Shown here in pieces: positions 1 to 7,841 of a DNA stretch of 22,628 nucleotides; the stretch's first letter is position 1, and every line of letters starts with the position of its first letter. The translations under genes and the position numbers were made by a program. Source of the stretch: DATKHR01 sp035510155 (GTDB lineage Bacteria > Acidobacteriota > Vicinamibacteria > Vicinamibacterales > CAVVIG01); contig DATKHR010000297.1 of the NCBI GenBank assembly GCA_035510155.1, positions 1 through 22,628 of the forward strand, in the 5' to 3' direction. Under the pieces are notes generated by a model. The model was not told where the DNA came from. It saw nothing but the letters and a program-made list of their open reading frames with translations, and made no database searches.

Positions 1-126
1 CCGAGGAATCGTCGTATGACAGTAAGCGCAGCCGACGTCCAACTTGCGCGCGAACATCGGCATCGCGCTCGCCTCTGTAAAGAGGCCGCCTACGAACAGC
101 GCCGCGAGCATCAACGTACGACGCAT
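1..126 (-). CDS. Exported cytochrome c-like protein, N-terminal part (cut by window edge)
   Basis: Reading the minus strand from the ATG at 126 gives 42 codons open to the window edge. The product starts MRRTLMLAALFVGG and continues to an ASA-type cleavage region near residue 21, a typical Sec signal peptide. The mature part begins with FARKLDVGCAYCHTTIPR, so a CxxCH heme-attachment motif (C34, C37, H38) lies right after the signal. An FAR..gv.C..CH..IPR start is what I expect in exported c-type cytochromes of soil and metal-reducing bacteria. A GGAG ribosome site lies about 6 bases before the ATG (complement of 132-136). The rest of the gene is outside the window, so the number of hemes and the role are unknown. 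It diverges from the adaptor gene at 442. Confidence 0.72.
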   Translation of the reverse strand, partial: MRRTLMLAALFVGGLFTEASAMPMFARKLDVGCAYCHTTIPR

Positions 127-441
127 ATCGTGCTCCGTTTCTCTCCGCGCAGAACGTGCCGATATGGACGTTCGCGACCATTTGGCGCGGAACGACCTCG
201 ACCGGTGCAAGCGGCATTCCGCCATGACTCGTGGCGATTTCTCGGTTCTCTCAGCCGGGTCTGCGGATTTGCGGCGCAGGGAAATGGCTTCTCGACGGAA
301 TTCCGGCGCTACTCGGTGCGGCCGGTTGGCGGCATCCCTCCCCGCACGACGAAGCTCAATCCTGGCGCGCGACCGATGGCGCGCTCAAATGCGCGAACTT
401 GATTCAGAATGAGGTGAGGGAGTCCCGGTCAGATTCGATCC
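127..441. other. Gene-free divergent intergenic region
   Basis: This 315-bp stretch separates the minus-strand cytochrome-like start (126) from the plus-strand adaptor start (442). Overlapping short open frames run through it in all plus frames, but none has a recognisable protein or a good ribosome site. It should carry the promoters of both flanking genes. I could not pick a convincing -35/-10 pair, hairpin or operator. A purine-rich GAGGTGAGGGAG lies at 411-422, rather far (about 20 bases) from the adaptor ATG. Confidence 0.5.
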
Positions 442-1691
442 ATGGTCCTACGTGACTACTACGAGGGGCATCGAACGCCGGTCCTCGCCATTGCCGGGTC
501 GATTGCCGCCCTGGCGATTGTCGGGTGGGCGATGCGGGGCCGTCCCGACCCGCAACAGTACGCAACGGCGCGCGTCGAACAGGGCACCATCACCTCCGCA
601 GTCCAGGCCACCGGAACCATCAACCCGCTGACGACCGTGCCGGTCGGGTCGTACGTGTCGGGCACCGTCAAGTACATCTTCGCCGACTTCAATACGCACG
701 TGGAAGCGGTCAAGTGCTGGCGCTCATCGATCCTCAGGTGTACAGCTTGAAGGCGGCAGCGGACTATGCGCGCGTGAACGCGCGCCGGACGCTCGATCTG
801 GCTGCGCGTGGCATCCTGCCGCGCGATCAAGCCGACCTGTCGCAGTCCGGGCTCGATCAAGCGGATGCTCAGCTGCGCGCGGGCGATGCCCAGCTCAATC
901 AGTCGGTGGCGCAGCTCGCGCAGCTCCGCGCGCAACTCGATCAAGCGCGCGCCCAGGTGCGCGCGGCCCAGGGCGCGCTGGATCTCGCGGAGACCAACCT
1001 GAAGTTCTGTACGATCACCTCGCCGATCGACGGAACGGTCGTCGCCCGAAACGTGACCGTCGGTCAGTCGGTGGCCGCATCGCTCCAGGCGCCCGTCGTC
1101 TTCAGCATCGCGCAAGACTTGACGCGCATGCAGCTGTACGCCGCGACCGACGAATCCGATACAGGGAACATCAAGATCGGCACCGAGGCGACGTTTCAGG
1201 TCGACGCTTTTCCGACCGAGACGTTCCGTGGTCGGGTGAGCGCCATTCGGCTCAACGCGACGACCGTGCAAAACGTGGTGACGTACAACACCGTGATCGA
1301 CTTCGAGAACCCGGACGGAAGACTCCTGCCCGGCGAAACGGCCTACGCCACGATCCCGACAGGCGAGGTAGCAAATGTCGTCAAGATCCCGAACGCGGCG
1401 ATTCGGTTCACGCCGAATCTGAGCACAGACACCCTGAAGCAGTTGTATCGACAATACGACGTTCCCCCATCCGCCACCTCCTCGCACGCCGGCGGATCTC
1501 AGGTTGTCTGGATGGTGGAGGCCGGCGGCAAGCTGCGGCCGGTAGCCCTTCGTGTCGGACTGACCGACTACACATTCACGCAGCTGGTGTCAGGCGACGT
1601 GCGCCTCGGCGACGCCCTGGTCACTGGCGAAGCCGTTGGCGGGGAGAATTCGGCAATCGCGCCGCCGCGGTTCGGTGGACCGCGACGGTGA
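442..1691 (+). CDS. HlyD/MacA-type membrane-fusion (efflux adaptor) protein, frameshifted near 709
   Basis: Periplasmic adaptor subunit of a tripartite efflux or ABC export system. The first reading frame (442 onward) gives an N-terminal membrane anchor (residues about 13-31) and the lipoyl-like start (residues about 46-80, VEQGTITSAVQATGTINPL). It breaks after NTHVEA. The second frame resumes exactly with GQVLALIDPQVY and runs through a coiled-coil hairpin rich in A, Q and L, the second lipoyl half (ITSPIDGTVVARNVTVGQ), the beta-barrel and the C-terminal domain to the TGA at 1691. Adding one G after the GG at 708-709 restores one frame of about 416 residues. The hairpin after IDPQVY looks short for the family, so a small internal deletion is also possible. 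No MacB ATPase or TolC gene follows. An in-frame stop at 415-417 leaves the ATG at 442 as the only ATG start. Confidence 0.85.
709..710 (+). other. Apparent one-base deletion (frameshift point) in the adaptor gene
   Basis: At 700-722 the frame from 442 reads HVEAVKCW, while the frame one base away reads GQVLALIDPQ, the conserved adaptor sequence. Restoring a third G in the GG run at 708-709 gives HVEAGQVLALIDPQ without any other change. The loss therefore lies in a short G run. It could be a true mutation or a consensus error in the assembly. Confidence 0.8.
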
Positions 1692-1781
1692 GGAACGCGA
1701 CGATCAAGACACGGTGATGACGCTGACCGAGCTCCGCAAACGGTCTTCGGGATTAGCGCAGCGAGGCAGTAAGATGAGCTG

Positions 1782-3071
1782 GTGCACCGAAGATGGTGGA
1801 GCCAGCTGCTCATCAGCGTCGCGGCGGCCAGCGTCGCCTTCGCCGGAGACCGGGCCACATCCGGCCAGATCCTGGAGCGCTCGGAAGGAGTCCTCGACGA
1901 GCATCCACGCATTCAATACGCCACGCGGGTAACGACGGATCGCATCGCGAGGTTGAGGAAGGCGATGGCGCAGAGCGGGCGGTCGCTCGCGCGCGACGCT
2001 CGCACGGGGTACTTGCTTCCGGTTCTGGAGGCACTGGGCGTGCCAAGAGAATCGCAGCTGCTCGTGTTCTCGAAGACGGGCGTGCAGCGCTCCTACACGA
2101 GCCCGCAGCATCCCCGGGCGCTCTTCTTCGACGAGTCGGTGGCTGTCGGGTACATCCCGGGCGCGCCGACGATCGAGATTGCGGCGCATGATCCGCGACA
2201 AGGAGTCATTTTCTACACGGTCGACCAGGCCGCGGCCGCGCCCCTCTTCAGCCGGCAGATGACCTGTCTCTCGTGCCACGTGTCGGCGACCACGCTCAAC
2301 GTGCCCGGGATGATCGTCCGAAGCAACACAGTCGGGGACGACGGGAACGTCATGCCTCAGCTCGGCAGCTCCGAGGTGGACCATCGCACGCCTCACACGG
2401 ATCGGTGGGGCGGCTGGTTTGTGACGTCAGAGGGGTCGGCCGCGCCGTACGCTCAGCGGGCGCATACCGGCAACATTACATTCTCGGGACGGGGACACAC
2501 TTCGAATCAAGTGTTTGTCGACTGGCTGAACAGCTCGCCGGAGACACACGGCTATCTCTCGGCGTCGAGCGATATCGTCGCGCTCCTCGTCTTCGATCAT
2601 CAGATGCACGCGATTAACCTGCTGACGAGGCTGAACTGGGAGGCGCGTGTGACGTCGAGCCGCGGACAATCTGTGGTGTCGGATCCGACGGTTGCCGGCC
2701 TCGTGAACGAGCTTGCCGATTACCTGCTCTTCGTGGGCGAGGCTCCGCCTTCCGTCCCGCTGACGCCGCAACCCGGGTTTGCCGAGCGCCTCGCGTCGAA
2801 GACGCCCAAGGATCGACTGGGCCGCTCCTTCGGCGAGCTCGATCTGATCACCCGCCTGCTCCGTTACCCGTGCAGCTACATGGTGTACTCCGAGGCGTTC
2901 GACGGGTTGCCGCCTGATGTGAAAAGGGCCGTATACGAGCAGATGCAGGATCAATTGGCTGACAACGAAGGACGAGGCGAGCGCACGCGTGTCTCGGCTG
3001 AAGATCGGCGCGCGGTCCTGGAGATCTTGCGCGATACGAAGCCCGACTTTCCAAAGCGTGATTCGGCGTAG
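1782..3071 (+). CDS. Exported protein of unknown function with a single CxxCH heme motif
   Basis: I do not recognise a named family. The 429-residue product has a basic start and a hydrophobic stretch (residues 7-21) ending AFAG, a signal peptide. A CxxCH motif (C162, C165, H166; TCLSCHVSATT) suggests covalent attachment of one c-type heme in the periplasm. Around it are conserved-looking segments such as NVPGMIVRSN, WGGWFVT and HTGNITF. The C-terminal third is helical and charged. The start is GTG at 1782; an in-frame stop at 1770-1772 excludes anything much earlier, and the ribosome site is weak. It follows the adaptor gene by 90 bp on the same strand and lies near the cytochrome-like start at 126, so this end of the window may encode periplasmic redox proteins. 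That link is inference. Confidence 0.75.
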   Translation: MHRRWWSQLLISVAAASVAFAGDRATSGQILERSEGVLDEHPRIQYATRVTTDRIARLRKAMAQSGRSLARDARTGYLLPVLEALGVPRESQLLVFSKTGVQRSYTSPQHPRALFFDESVAVGYIPGAPTIEIAAHDPRQGVIFYTVDQAAAAPLFSRQMTCLSCHVSATTLNVPGMIVRSNTVGDDGNVMPQLGSSEVDHRTPHTDRWGGWFVTSEGSAAPYAQRAHTGNITFSGRGHTSNQVFVDWLNSSPETHGYLSASSDIVALLVFDHQMHAINLLTRLNWEARVTSSRGQSVVSDPTVAGLVNELADYLLFVGEAPPSVPLTPQPGFAERLASKTPKDRLGRSFGELDLITRLLRYPCSYMVYSEAFDGLPPDVKRAVYEQMQDQLADNEGRGERTRVSAEDRRAVLEILRDTKPDFPKRDSA

Positions 3072-3079
3072 GTGCCACG

Positions 3080-3119
3080 CCTTGCAGGGTCCGCGTCCCT
3101 TGCGGGTCCGGGGCGGACC
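3080..3119. promoter_or_regulatory. Two adjacent GC-rich inverted repeats between genes
   Basis: The 49-bp gap before the metallo-hydrolase contains GGTCCG-GGG-CGGACC (3105-3119), a 6-bp stem with a 3-base loop ending one base before the ATG at 3121. An imperfect stem of GCAGGG with CCCTTGC lies just upstream. It may end the upstream transcript or shield the start of the next gene. There is no T run, so a normal intrinsic terminator is not shown. Confidence 0.3.
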
Positions 3120-3120
3120 G

Positions 3121-4203
3121 ATGCACAATCAACCCGCCATGAGCACGCGAAAATGGAGCGCGGCGATAGGACACTGGAGCGCGAGGGCCGGACACTGGTG
3201 CGCGAGCACCGTCGCGTCCCTTGCCCTCGTCATCTTCGGCGTGGGGTTGACGGCTCAGTCCACGCCGACCGAAGCTCACCTCGCGGCCGCGAAAGCAGCG
3301 GCGGGCACCGATTTCGCCGGCGTCTTCAACCGAATCTGCAACGAAGCCGTTCCTCAAACGGCTCCTCCAGTGTCGAGAGGCGGGCGCGGCACGGTGGCTC
3401 AGCGACCGCCCGGGCCACCTCCGCGCGAGACGTGGCACGCCGAGCCGGTGAAAGTATTCGACAACTTGTATTTCCTCGGGCAGACCGAATACTCCGTGTG
3501 GGCCGTCACCACATCGGCGGGCATCATCCTCATTGATTCGATCTTCGACTACTCGGTCGACGACGAAGTCGTTGGCGGGCTGAAGACGCTCGGTCTCGAT
3601 CCGGCCGCGATCAAGTACGTGATCGTCAGCCATGGCCACGCCGACCATTCGGGCGGGGCGAAGTACCTCCAGGACAAGTTCGACGCGCACGTGATCCTCG
3701 CCGCAGCAGACTGGGATTTGCTCGACCGGTCGGCCGGGGCGAGACCGCGGCGCGACATGGTGGCCACCGACGGTCAGAAATTGACGCTCGGCGATACAAC
3801 CGTGACAATCTATGCCACGCCAGGGCATACCCTCGGGACGTTGTCGACGGTGTTTCCAGTCAAGGACCATGGGACGGCGCACGTCGCGGCCTCATGGGGT
3901 GGCACCGCGTTCAACTGGATGCTGAACCCGACCGGCTACATCACGCCCGATCGGCCCGAACGCTTCTGGTTCGAGACCTACAGCGCGTCCGCCCGCCGCT
4001 TCAAGGAGATCACCGCTAAAGCTGGGGCTGATGTCCTCATCTCCAATCACACGATCTTCGACGGCTCGAAGACGAAGATTCCAGCGCTGGAGCAGCGGAA
4101 GCCCGGAGACCCAAATCCTTATGTGATCGGCACGGAGGGCGTGCAGCGCTATTTGACCGTAGTCGACGAGTGCGCGCAGGCGGGGCTCAGCAGGCCGCGC
4201 TAA
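3121..4203 (+). CDS. Exported metallo-beta-lactamase-fold hydrolase, B3-like
   Basis: A dizinc hydrolase of the metallo-beta-lactamase fold, probably periplasmic. Counting from the ATG at 3121 (360 residues), the hydrophobic stretch at about 29-46 (VASLALVIFGVGLTAQ) is a signal peptide. The metal motif is HGHADH (H171, H173, D175, H176), followed by TPGHTLGT (H236) and ISNH (H310). That is the full ligand set expected for subclass B3-like enzymes. The region from FDNLYFLGQTEYSVWAV is the first beta-sheet. The substrate cannot be told: relatives include true beta-lactamases and many unrelated hydrolases. The start may instead be the ATG at 3139; neither has a strong ribosome site, and the open frame reaches back into the previous gene. 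The N-terminal region before the signal core carries a 21-bp tandem repeat. The gene converges with the exporter pair downstream. Confidence 0.85.
   Translation: MHNQPAMSTRKWSAAIGHWSARAGHWCASTVASLALVIFGVGLTAQSTPTEAHLAAAKAAAGTDFAGVFNRICNEAVPQTAPPVSRGGRGTVAQRPPGPPPRETWHAEPVKVFDNLYFLGQTEYSVWAVTTSAGIILIDSIFDYSVDDEVVGGLKTLGLDPAAIKYVIVSHGHADHSGGAKYLQDKFDAHVILAAADWDLLDRSAGARPRRDMVATDGQKLTLGDTTVTIYATPGHTLGTLSTVFPVKDHGTAHVAASWGGTAFNWMLNPTGYITPDRPERFWFETYSASARRFKEITAKAGADVLISNHTIFDGSKTKIPALEQRKPGDPNPYVIGTEGVQRYLTVVDECAQAGLSRPR
3148..3210 (+). repeat. Three 21-bp imperfect tandem repeats in the hydrolase N-terminus
   Basis: Units at 3148-3168, 3169-3189 and 3190-3210 share the pattern GGACACTGGAGCGCGAG. 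The second and third differ at only a few bases; the first is more diverged. In protein they give a 7-residue period (KWSAAIG, HWSARAG, HWCASTV) just before and into the signal-peptide core. The length is a multiple of three, so the frame is kept. Confidence 0.75.
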
Positions 4204-4216
4204 CCGGTCTCTGCTC

Positions 4217-4963
4217 CTACTCCCATCGAAACACCCGCGCCGAAATCGCGGAAAACAGCGCGAACATCAGGGCGAGGACGGCGACGTCCGAGGCATGGGC
4301 GGCCCAGCCCTCCCCGTGCCAAATGCCCCTCAGGAGCGACACCACGTAGGTCAGCGGCAGCGCGCGTGCAACGGCTCGAAGCGTCGGCGGGAGCGACGGG
4401 AGGGGGACGAAGAGCCCCGAGACTGCCAGCATGGGATAAAGAATGAACGAACCGATCGGCTGCGCGAAGCGGGCGGTGGGCACGACGCTGGCAATCAGAA
4501 ATCCCAGCGACAAGATGCTCACGGTGCTGAAGAGCAACGCGAGCGAAAACGAGATGATGGGGATGTCGGCGTCCGTGGGGAAGTACCGTCGCCCCACCAG
4601 CATCATCGCCGCGAGCGTGACGGCGGTGAACAGCAGCTTGACCGTCACGTGAGCTGTGAGGATGGTGAGGGGCCCGATTGGCGTGGCTCTCAGCCGCTTG
4701 AGAATTCCCCCTTCCCTATAAATCGCGATGATCGCGACCAGGGACGATACCGCGCTCACACCGATCAGCAGTGACGTGAAGATCGGAAGGTCGACCGACA
4801 GGGCACGCGGTATGCCGGTCGACGCGCCTCGCATCTGACGGCCAAACAGTCGGCCGAATACGACGAAGATCAGAACCGGCAGCAGCGTGCCAAACACGCC
4901 GAGCGGCTCTCTGAGGAAGATCTTGATCTCGAGCCACGTCAATCTCCACAGGCCGCGCATCAT
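4217..4963 (-). CDS. ABC-2 type exporter permease
   Basis: Membrane subunit of an ABC exporter, partner of the ATPase gene just upstream. The ATG at 4963 starts MMRGLWRLTWLEIKIFLREPLG, the usual amphipathic start of this family. About six membrane segments follow (for example GVFGTLLPVLIFVVF, LLFSTVSILSLGFLIAS, FILYPMLAVSGLFVPLP), with the family loop GGILKRLRATPIGPLTIL between the second and third. The product is 248 residues, normal for the family. The open frame extends upstream to 5050 but that part lies inside the ATPase gene. A GAGG ribosome site overlaps the ATPase stop codon, and the gap is 13 bases, so the two are co-transcribed. The substrate is unknown; drug, lipid or polysaccharide export are all possible. 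Confidence 0.88.
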   Translation of the reverse strand: MMRGLWRLTWLEIKIFLREPLGVFGTLLPVLIFVVFGRLFGRQMRGASTGIPRALSVDLPIFTSLLIGVSAVSSLVAIIAIYREGGILKRLRATPIGPLTILTAHVTVKLLFTAVTLAAMMLVGRRYFPTDADIPIISFSLALLFSTVSILSLGFLIASVVPTARFAQPIGSFILYPMLAVSGLFVPLPSLPPTLRAVARALPLTYVVSLLRGIWHGEGWAAHASDVAVLALMFALFSAISARVFRWE

Positions 4964-4976
4964 GACGTCGGTTGCC

Positions 4977-5915
4977 TCAATTCCGAATGGCGTGGCCGGT
5001 GAGCTTGAGGAAGACATCCTCGAGCGTTGGAAGCTCGGTGCGAAAGTCAATCGCCCGAATCCGGTGCTCTGCCAGGCATTGGATCACCTGCGTGACCAGA
5101 TCGCCCCGCGTGCCGCGAACTGTCAACTCGAGCCCCTGACTGCTGACCGACTGCACATTCGAGAGCGCCTGAAAGCGCTCCCGCGCCGAGGCATCGTCGG
5201 TCGTGACGATCACCGTCTGCTCCGGGCAATGACGGAGTACGAGCACAGCCGGAGCACCGATGTCGACGATGCGTCCGTGGTCGATAATGGCCACGCGGTC
5301 GCACAGTCGCTCGGCTTCCTCCATGAGATGTGTTGTCAGAAAGACCGTCTTGCCGCGGTGGCGTATGCCGCGCACGAGCTCCCAGATCGCCCGTCGCGCC
5401 TGGGGGTCGAGCCCGGTTGTCAATTCGTCAAGGAATACCAGCTCGGGATCATTGATGAGGGCCAGGGCGATGAAGAGGCGCTGCTTCTGCCCCCCCGAGA
5501 GCGTCATGAACCACGCGTTCCGCTTGTCGATCAGGCCGAGCTGCTCGATCAGCCGATCACCGTTCAACGGCTTCCGGTACAGAGAAGCCCAGAAAGAGAC
5601 CGCCTCGCGGACCTTAATCCGCTTCTGCAGCTGTGCCTCTTGCAGTTGGACGCCGATCCGTTCCTGCAAGGCACGCGCTGAGCGGACGGGATCGAGCCCC
5701 AGGACCGAGATGGCGCCCCGATCACACGTGCGCAGCCCTTCGACGCATTCCATCGTGGTGGTCTTGCCGGCGCCGTTCGGCCCGATCAGGCCGAATATCT
5801 CTCCCGGCTGAACGTCGAACGAGACATCGTCGACGGCAACAGCGGCGCCGTACGTCTTGCGGATAGAGGCCACGCGGACAACGGGCTGAGACATCGTCAT
5901 GCCAGTGAGGAGCAT
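4977..5915 (-). CDS. ABC exporter ATP-binding protein (DrrA/CcmA-like)
   Basis: Cytoplasmic ATPase that powers the ABC-2 permease encoded next. Counting from the codon at 5915, the Walker A is GPNGAGKT (45-52), the signature is LSGGQKQR (139-146), the Walker B is LVFLDE (159-164) and the switch histidine is H196 in LTTHLMEEAERLCDR. The C-terminal 100 residues are the extra domain usual for DrrA-like subunits and end with LEDVFLKLTGHAIRN. The signature-to-Walker B distance is normal. The residue after DE is L rather than the usual P, a variant I recall in this family. The start could be 5915, 5900 or 5894; none has a clear ribosome site, and conservation begins near VVRVASIRKTYG. It is 13 bases from the permease and diverges from the gene at 6074. 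Confidence 0.9.
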   Translation of the reverse strand: MLLTGMTMSQPVVRVASIRKTYGAAVAVDDVSFDVQPGEIFGLIGPNGAGKTTTMECVEGLRTCDRGAISVLGLDPVRSARALQERIGVQLQEAQLQKRIKVREAVSFWASLYRKPLNGDRLIEQLGLIDKRNAWFMTLSGGQKQRLFIALALINDPELVFLDELTTGLDPQARRAIWELVRGIRHRGKTVFLTTHLMEEAERLCDRVAIIDHGRIVDIGAPAVLVLRHCPEQTVIVTTDDASARERFQALSNVQSVSSQGLELTVRGTRGDLVTQVIQCLAEHRIRAIDFRTELPTLEDVFLKLTGHAIRN

Positions 5916-6049
5916 GAAGAGAAGGATCCGCGCAAAGGCAGTGGTGAGAGCGTCGGCGGCAAGTCCCGGCCATGATGCGATCGAGGGGGGCCGAAGTTCA
6001 AGCTACAGCCACCGATCGAGCTGCGGACTCACATCGCGACGCCGCGTTG

Positions 6050-6055
6050 TACAAT
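6050..6055 (+). promoter_or_regulatory. Possible -10 element (TACAAT) for the gene at 6074
   Basis: TACAAT lies 18 bases before the ATG at 6074, in the 158-bp divergent gap between the exporter operon and the secreted protein. No good -35 hexamer is present at 16-18 bases upstream. If it is used, the leader would be only about a dozen bases, beginning at or near the ribosome site. Confidence 0.25.
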
Positions 6056-6073
6056 GCGCCGCGCGAGGTGGTC

Positions 6074-6985
6074 ATGCGCGGGCGATCGGCGGCGATCCTC
6101 GGCGTGGTGGCGGCCGCTCTCGCGGCGATGTCCTCCTGGACGCATCCCGCCGTGAGCGCTGCAGCGAGCGAGGCGGACTTTTACGGTATCTGGAACTACG
6201 CGACGATGACTCCGCTCGAACGCCCGAGGGAATTCGCCAATCTGGAGCGGCTGACCCAAGAGGCTGCCGCCGCCTACGAACGGGACACCGCCGCCCGACA
6301 GGCTGCGACGAACAACACCGCGGGGCCGGACTGGTGGGATCCTGGCACGCGCCACCTCACCGACCGGCGCACGTCACTCATCGTCGATCCACCGGACGGC
6401 CGGCTCCCGCCGCTCACAGCAGACGCCCAGGCCCGCGCGAGCGCGCGCGCGCAGGCGCGGCGGGACCGCGGTCCGGCAGGGGGGCCGGAAGATCTCGCAT
6501 TGAACGAGCGATGCTTGTCGTGGTCGACAGCCGGACCGCCGATGTTGCCCGGCGTCTACAACAACAACGTCGAGTTCATCCAGACGCACGAGTATGTAGC
6601 GATCGTCAACGAGATGATTCACGATGTGCGGATCATTCCGATGGACGGACGTCCGCACGGCACGGTCCGCCGATGGCTCGGCGACCCACGCGGGCGGTGG
6701 GAGGGCCAAACGCTCGTCGTCGACACCACGAACTTCACGGATAAGACAAGCGTTCGCGGATCGGACGATCGGCTGCATCTCGTCGAGCGCTTCACGCGCA
6801 TCGACCCGAATACGATTGAGTACCAGTTCACGGTTGACGATCCGACCGTGAGGTCGCAGCCGTGGACCGCCCGGTTTCCGCTCCGAAAGACGAGCGACCG
6901 CATGTACGAGTATGCCTGTCATGAAGGCAACGCGCCGAGCGTGGAGGGCATTCTCAGGGCGTCGCGCGCGCAGGAGCGGCAGTGA
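6074..6985 (+). CDS. Secreted protein of unknown function, family common in soil acidobacteria
   Basis: I recognise the type from soil acidobacteria but know no function or standard name. The ATG at 6074 has GAGG 5-6 bases upstream; the open frame before it (from 5972) has no support. The 303-residue product has a signal peptide (hydrophobic residues about 6-19, cleavage near AVSAAAS). Segments typical of these proteins are YGIWNYATMTPLERP, RTSLIVDPPDGRLPPLT, GPPMLPGVYNNNVEF, NEMIHDVRIIPMDGRPH, WEGQTLVVDTTNFTD, HLVERFTRIDPNTIEYQFTVDDP and YEYACHEGN. The many aromatic and DxTxF-like segments suggest a beta-rich extracellular or periplasmic domain. It stands alone, divergent from the ABC pair at 4217-5915 and convergent with the exporter ending at 7035. 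Confidence 0.82.
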   Translation: MRGRSAAILGVVAAALAAMSSWTHPAVSAAASEADFYGIWNYATMTPLERPREFANLERLTQEAAAAYERDTAARQAATNNTAGPDWWDPGTRHLTDRRTSLIVDPPDGRLPPLTADAQARASARAQARRDRGPAGGPEDLALNERCLSWSTAGPPMLPGVYNNNVEFIQTHEYVAIVNEMIHDVRIIPMDGRPHGTVRRWLGDPRGRWEGQTLVVDTTNFTDKTSVRGSDDRLHLVERFTRIDPNTIEYQFTVDDPTVRSQPWTARFPLRKTSDRMYEYACHEGNAPSVEGILRASRAQERQ

Positions 6986-7034
6986 CTCTGCACGGAAGAG
7001 CCCCTCACCGGCCATTCGCTCGCGGCTCTGCATG

Positions 7035-7841
7035 TCAGAAGTCTCTGGCATTGAAATTCCAGTAAGCCACTGCGATCAGGACCACGGAAGTCGACGCGAG
7101 CACGGCCAAATCCCGGACAGAATGAGCGACACCGGCCAGAATTTCCGTCCCGCGGTAATAGTGAAACGGCGACAGCACGTCGACGACTCGCGCGGGTTCC
7201 CACGACGCCGCGAGGACGTCGATCAAATACAGGCCTACGGCGGCGACCGCCGCCGAGCCGAGCGGCGTGTTGCGGCGGCGCGCCGCGCTCGCGAGCGCGA
7301 GGGACAGCGCGCCGAAACACCATGCCACTGCTGCCAGATGAGCGGCCAGGATCACAATCGTCCTCGCGGAGGGAGCCTGCGCGGCCGGCCGCGCGACGAG
7401 CGCTATGGTCGTCCAGGTAGCCGCCATCATCAGGGCACCAAGGATCAATGGGCAGGCAACGGCAAGTGCAGCCGATCGCGTGATGAGCCAGTGCCGCGCG
7501 AGCGGTCGCGACAACAGAAGATCGACGTAGCCTTCTTCGACATCCGCGGCGGGATCGGACGCGACGAAAGCCGTCGCAATCGCGACAAGCAGTACGACTA
7601 CTGGATGAAAGTAGCCAAGCGCAACCATGCCTCCGAACGATCCCAGCGTGACGATGTTCTCCCCCAGCCACCGCTCGACGAAGGCAGGCAGCATGCGGCC
7701 GAGCGTCTGCAGCAGTTGCTGGCGGTCGAACGACGCAGCCTGCAGCACCACCGCCACTTGAAAGAGGGACACGACTGCCGCGACGGCTACCAAGACGGCG
7801 CGCATGCCGTCGAAAGAGCGCTTCGCCAGCGCAAGGAACAT
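7035..7841 (-). CDS. ABC exporter permease (ABC-2 superfamily)
   Basis: Membrane partner of the ATPase at 7841-8758. The start ATG (7841-7839) shares one base with the ATPase stop in a TGATG junction, so translation is coupled. The 268-residue protein has about six membrane segments: residues about 14-34, 75-92 (VVVLLVAIATAFVAS), 121-143, 154-180 (VILAAHLAAVAWCFGALSLALAS), 191-207 and 246-263. The segment DVEEGYVDLLLSRPLARHWL after the second membrane segment is the family loop that usually reads E...G.ldlLLS.PvsR. It is the last gene of the sigma-factor operon. The substrate is unknown; protection against a cell-envelope stress or export of a small hydrophobic compound would fit the context. 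Confidence 0.85.
   Translation of the reverse strand: MFLALAKRSFDGMRAVLVAVAAVVSLFQVAVVLQAASFDRQQLLQTLGRMLPAFVERWLGENIVTLGSFGGMVALGYFHPVVVLLVAIATAFVASDPAADVEEGYVDLLLSRPLARHWLITRSAALAVACPLILGALMMAATWTTIALVARPAAQAPSARTIVILAAHLAAVAWCFGALSLALASAARRRNTPLGSAAVAAVGLYLIDVLAASWEPARVVDVLSPFHYYRGTEILAGVAHSVRDLAVLASTSVVLIAVAYWNFNARDF

Noticed and set aside
16..455. Three overlapping plus-strand open frames before the adaptor gene
   Set aside because: None has a recognisable product, and the first 126 bases are explained by the minus-strand cytochrome-like start.
459..1487. Minus-strand open frame of 342 codons opposite the adaptor gene
   Set aside because: The composition is arginine-rich and low in pattern, and the plus strand has a recognised adaptor over the same span.
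2848..3882. Minus-strand open frame of 344 codons opposite the heme-motif protein and metallo-hydrolase
   Set aside because: It crosses two genes that have signal peptides and motifs on the plus strand; its repeats only mirror the 21-bp repeat.
3121..4203. Naming the metallo-hydrolase as a true beta-lactamase resistance gene
   Set aside because: The B3-like ligands are present, but many related exported hydrolases have other substrates and no substrate-specific residues can be judged here.
6986..7034. AGAGCC/GGCTCT inverted repeat between convergent genes as a terminator
   Set aside because: Only a 6-bp stem with a loop of about 20 bases and no T run.
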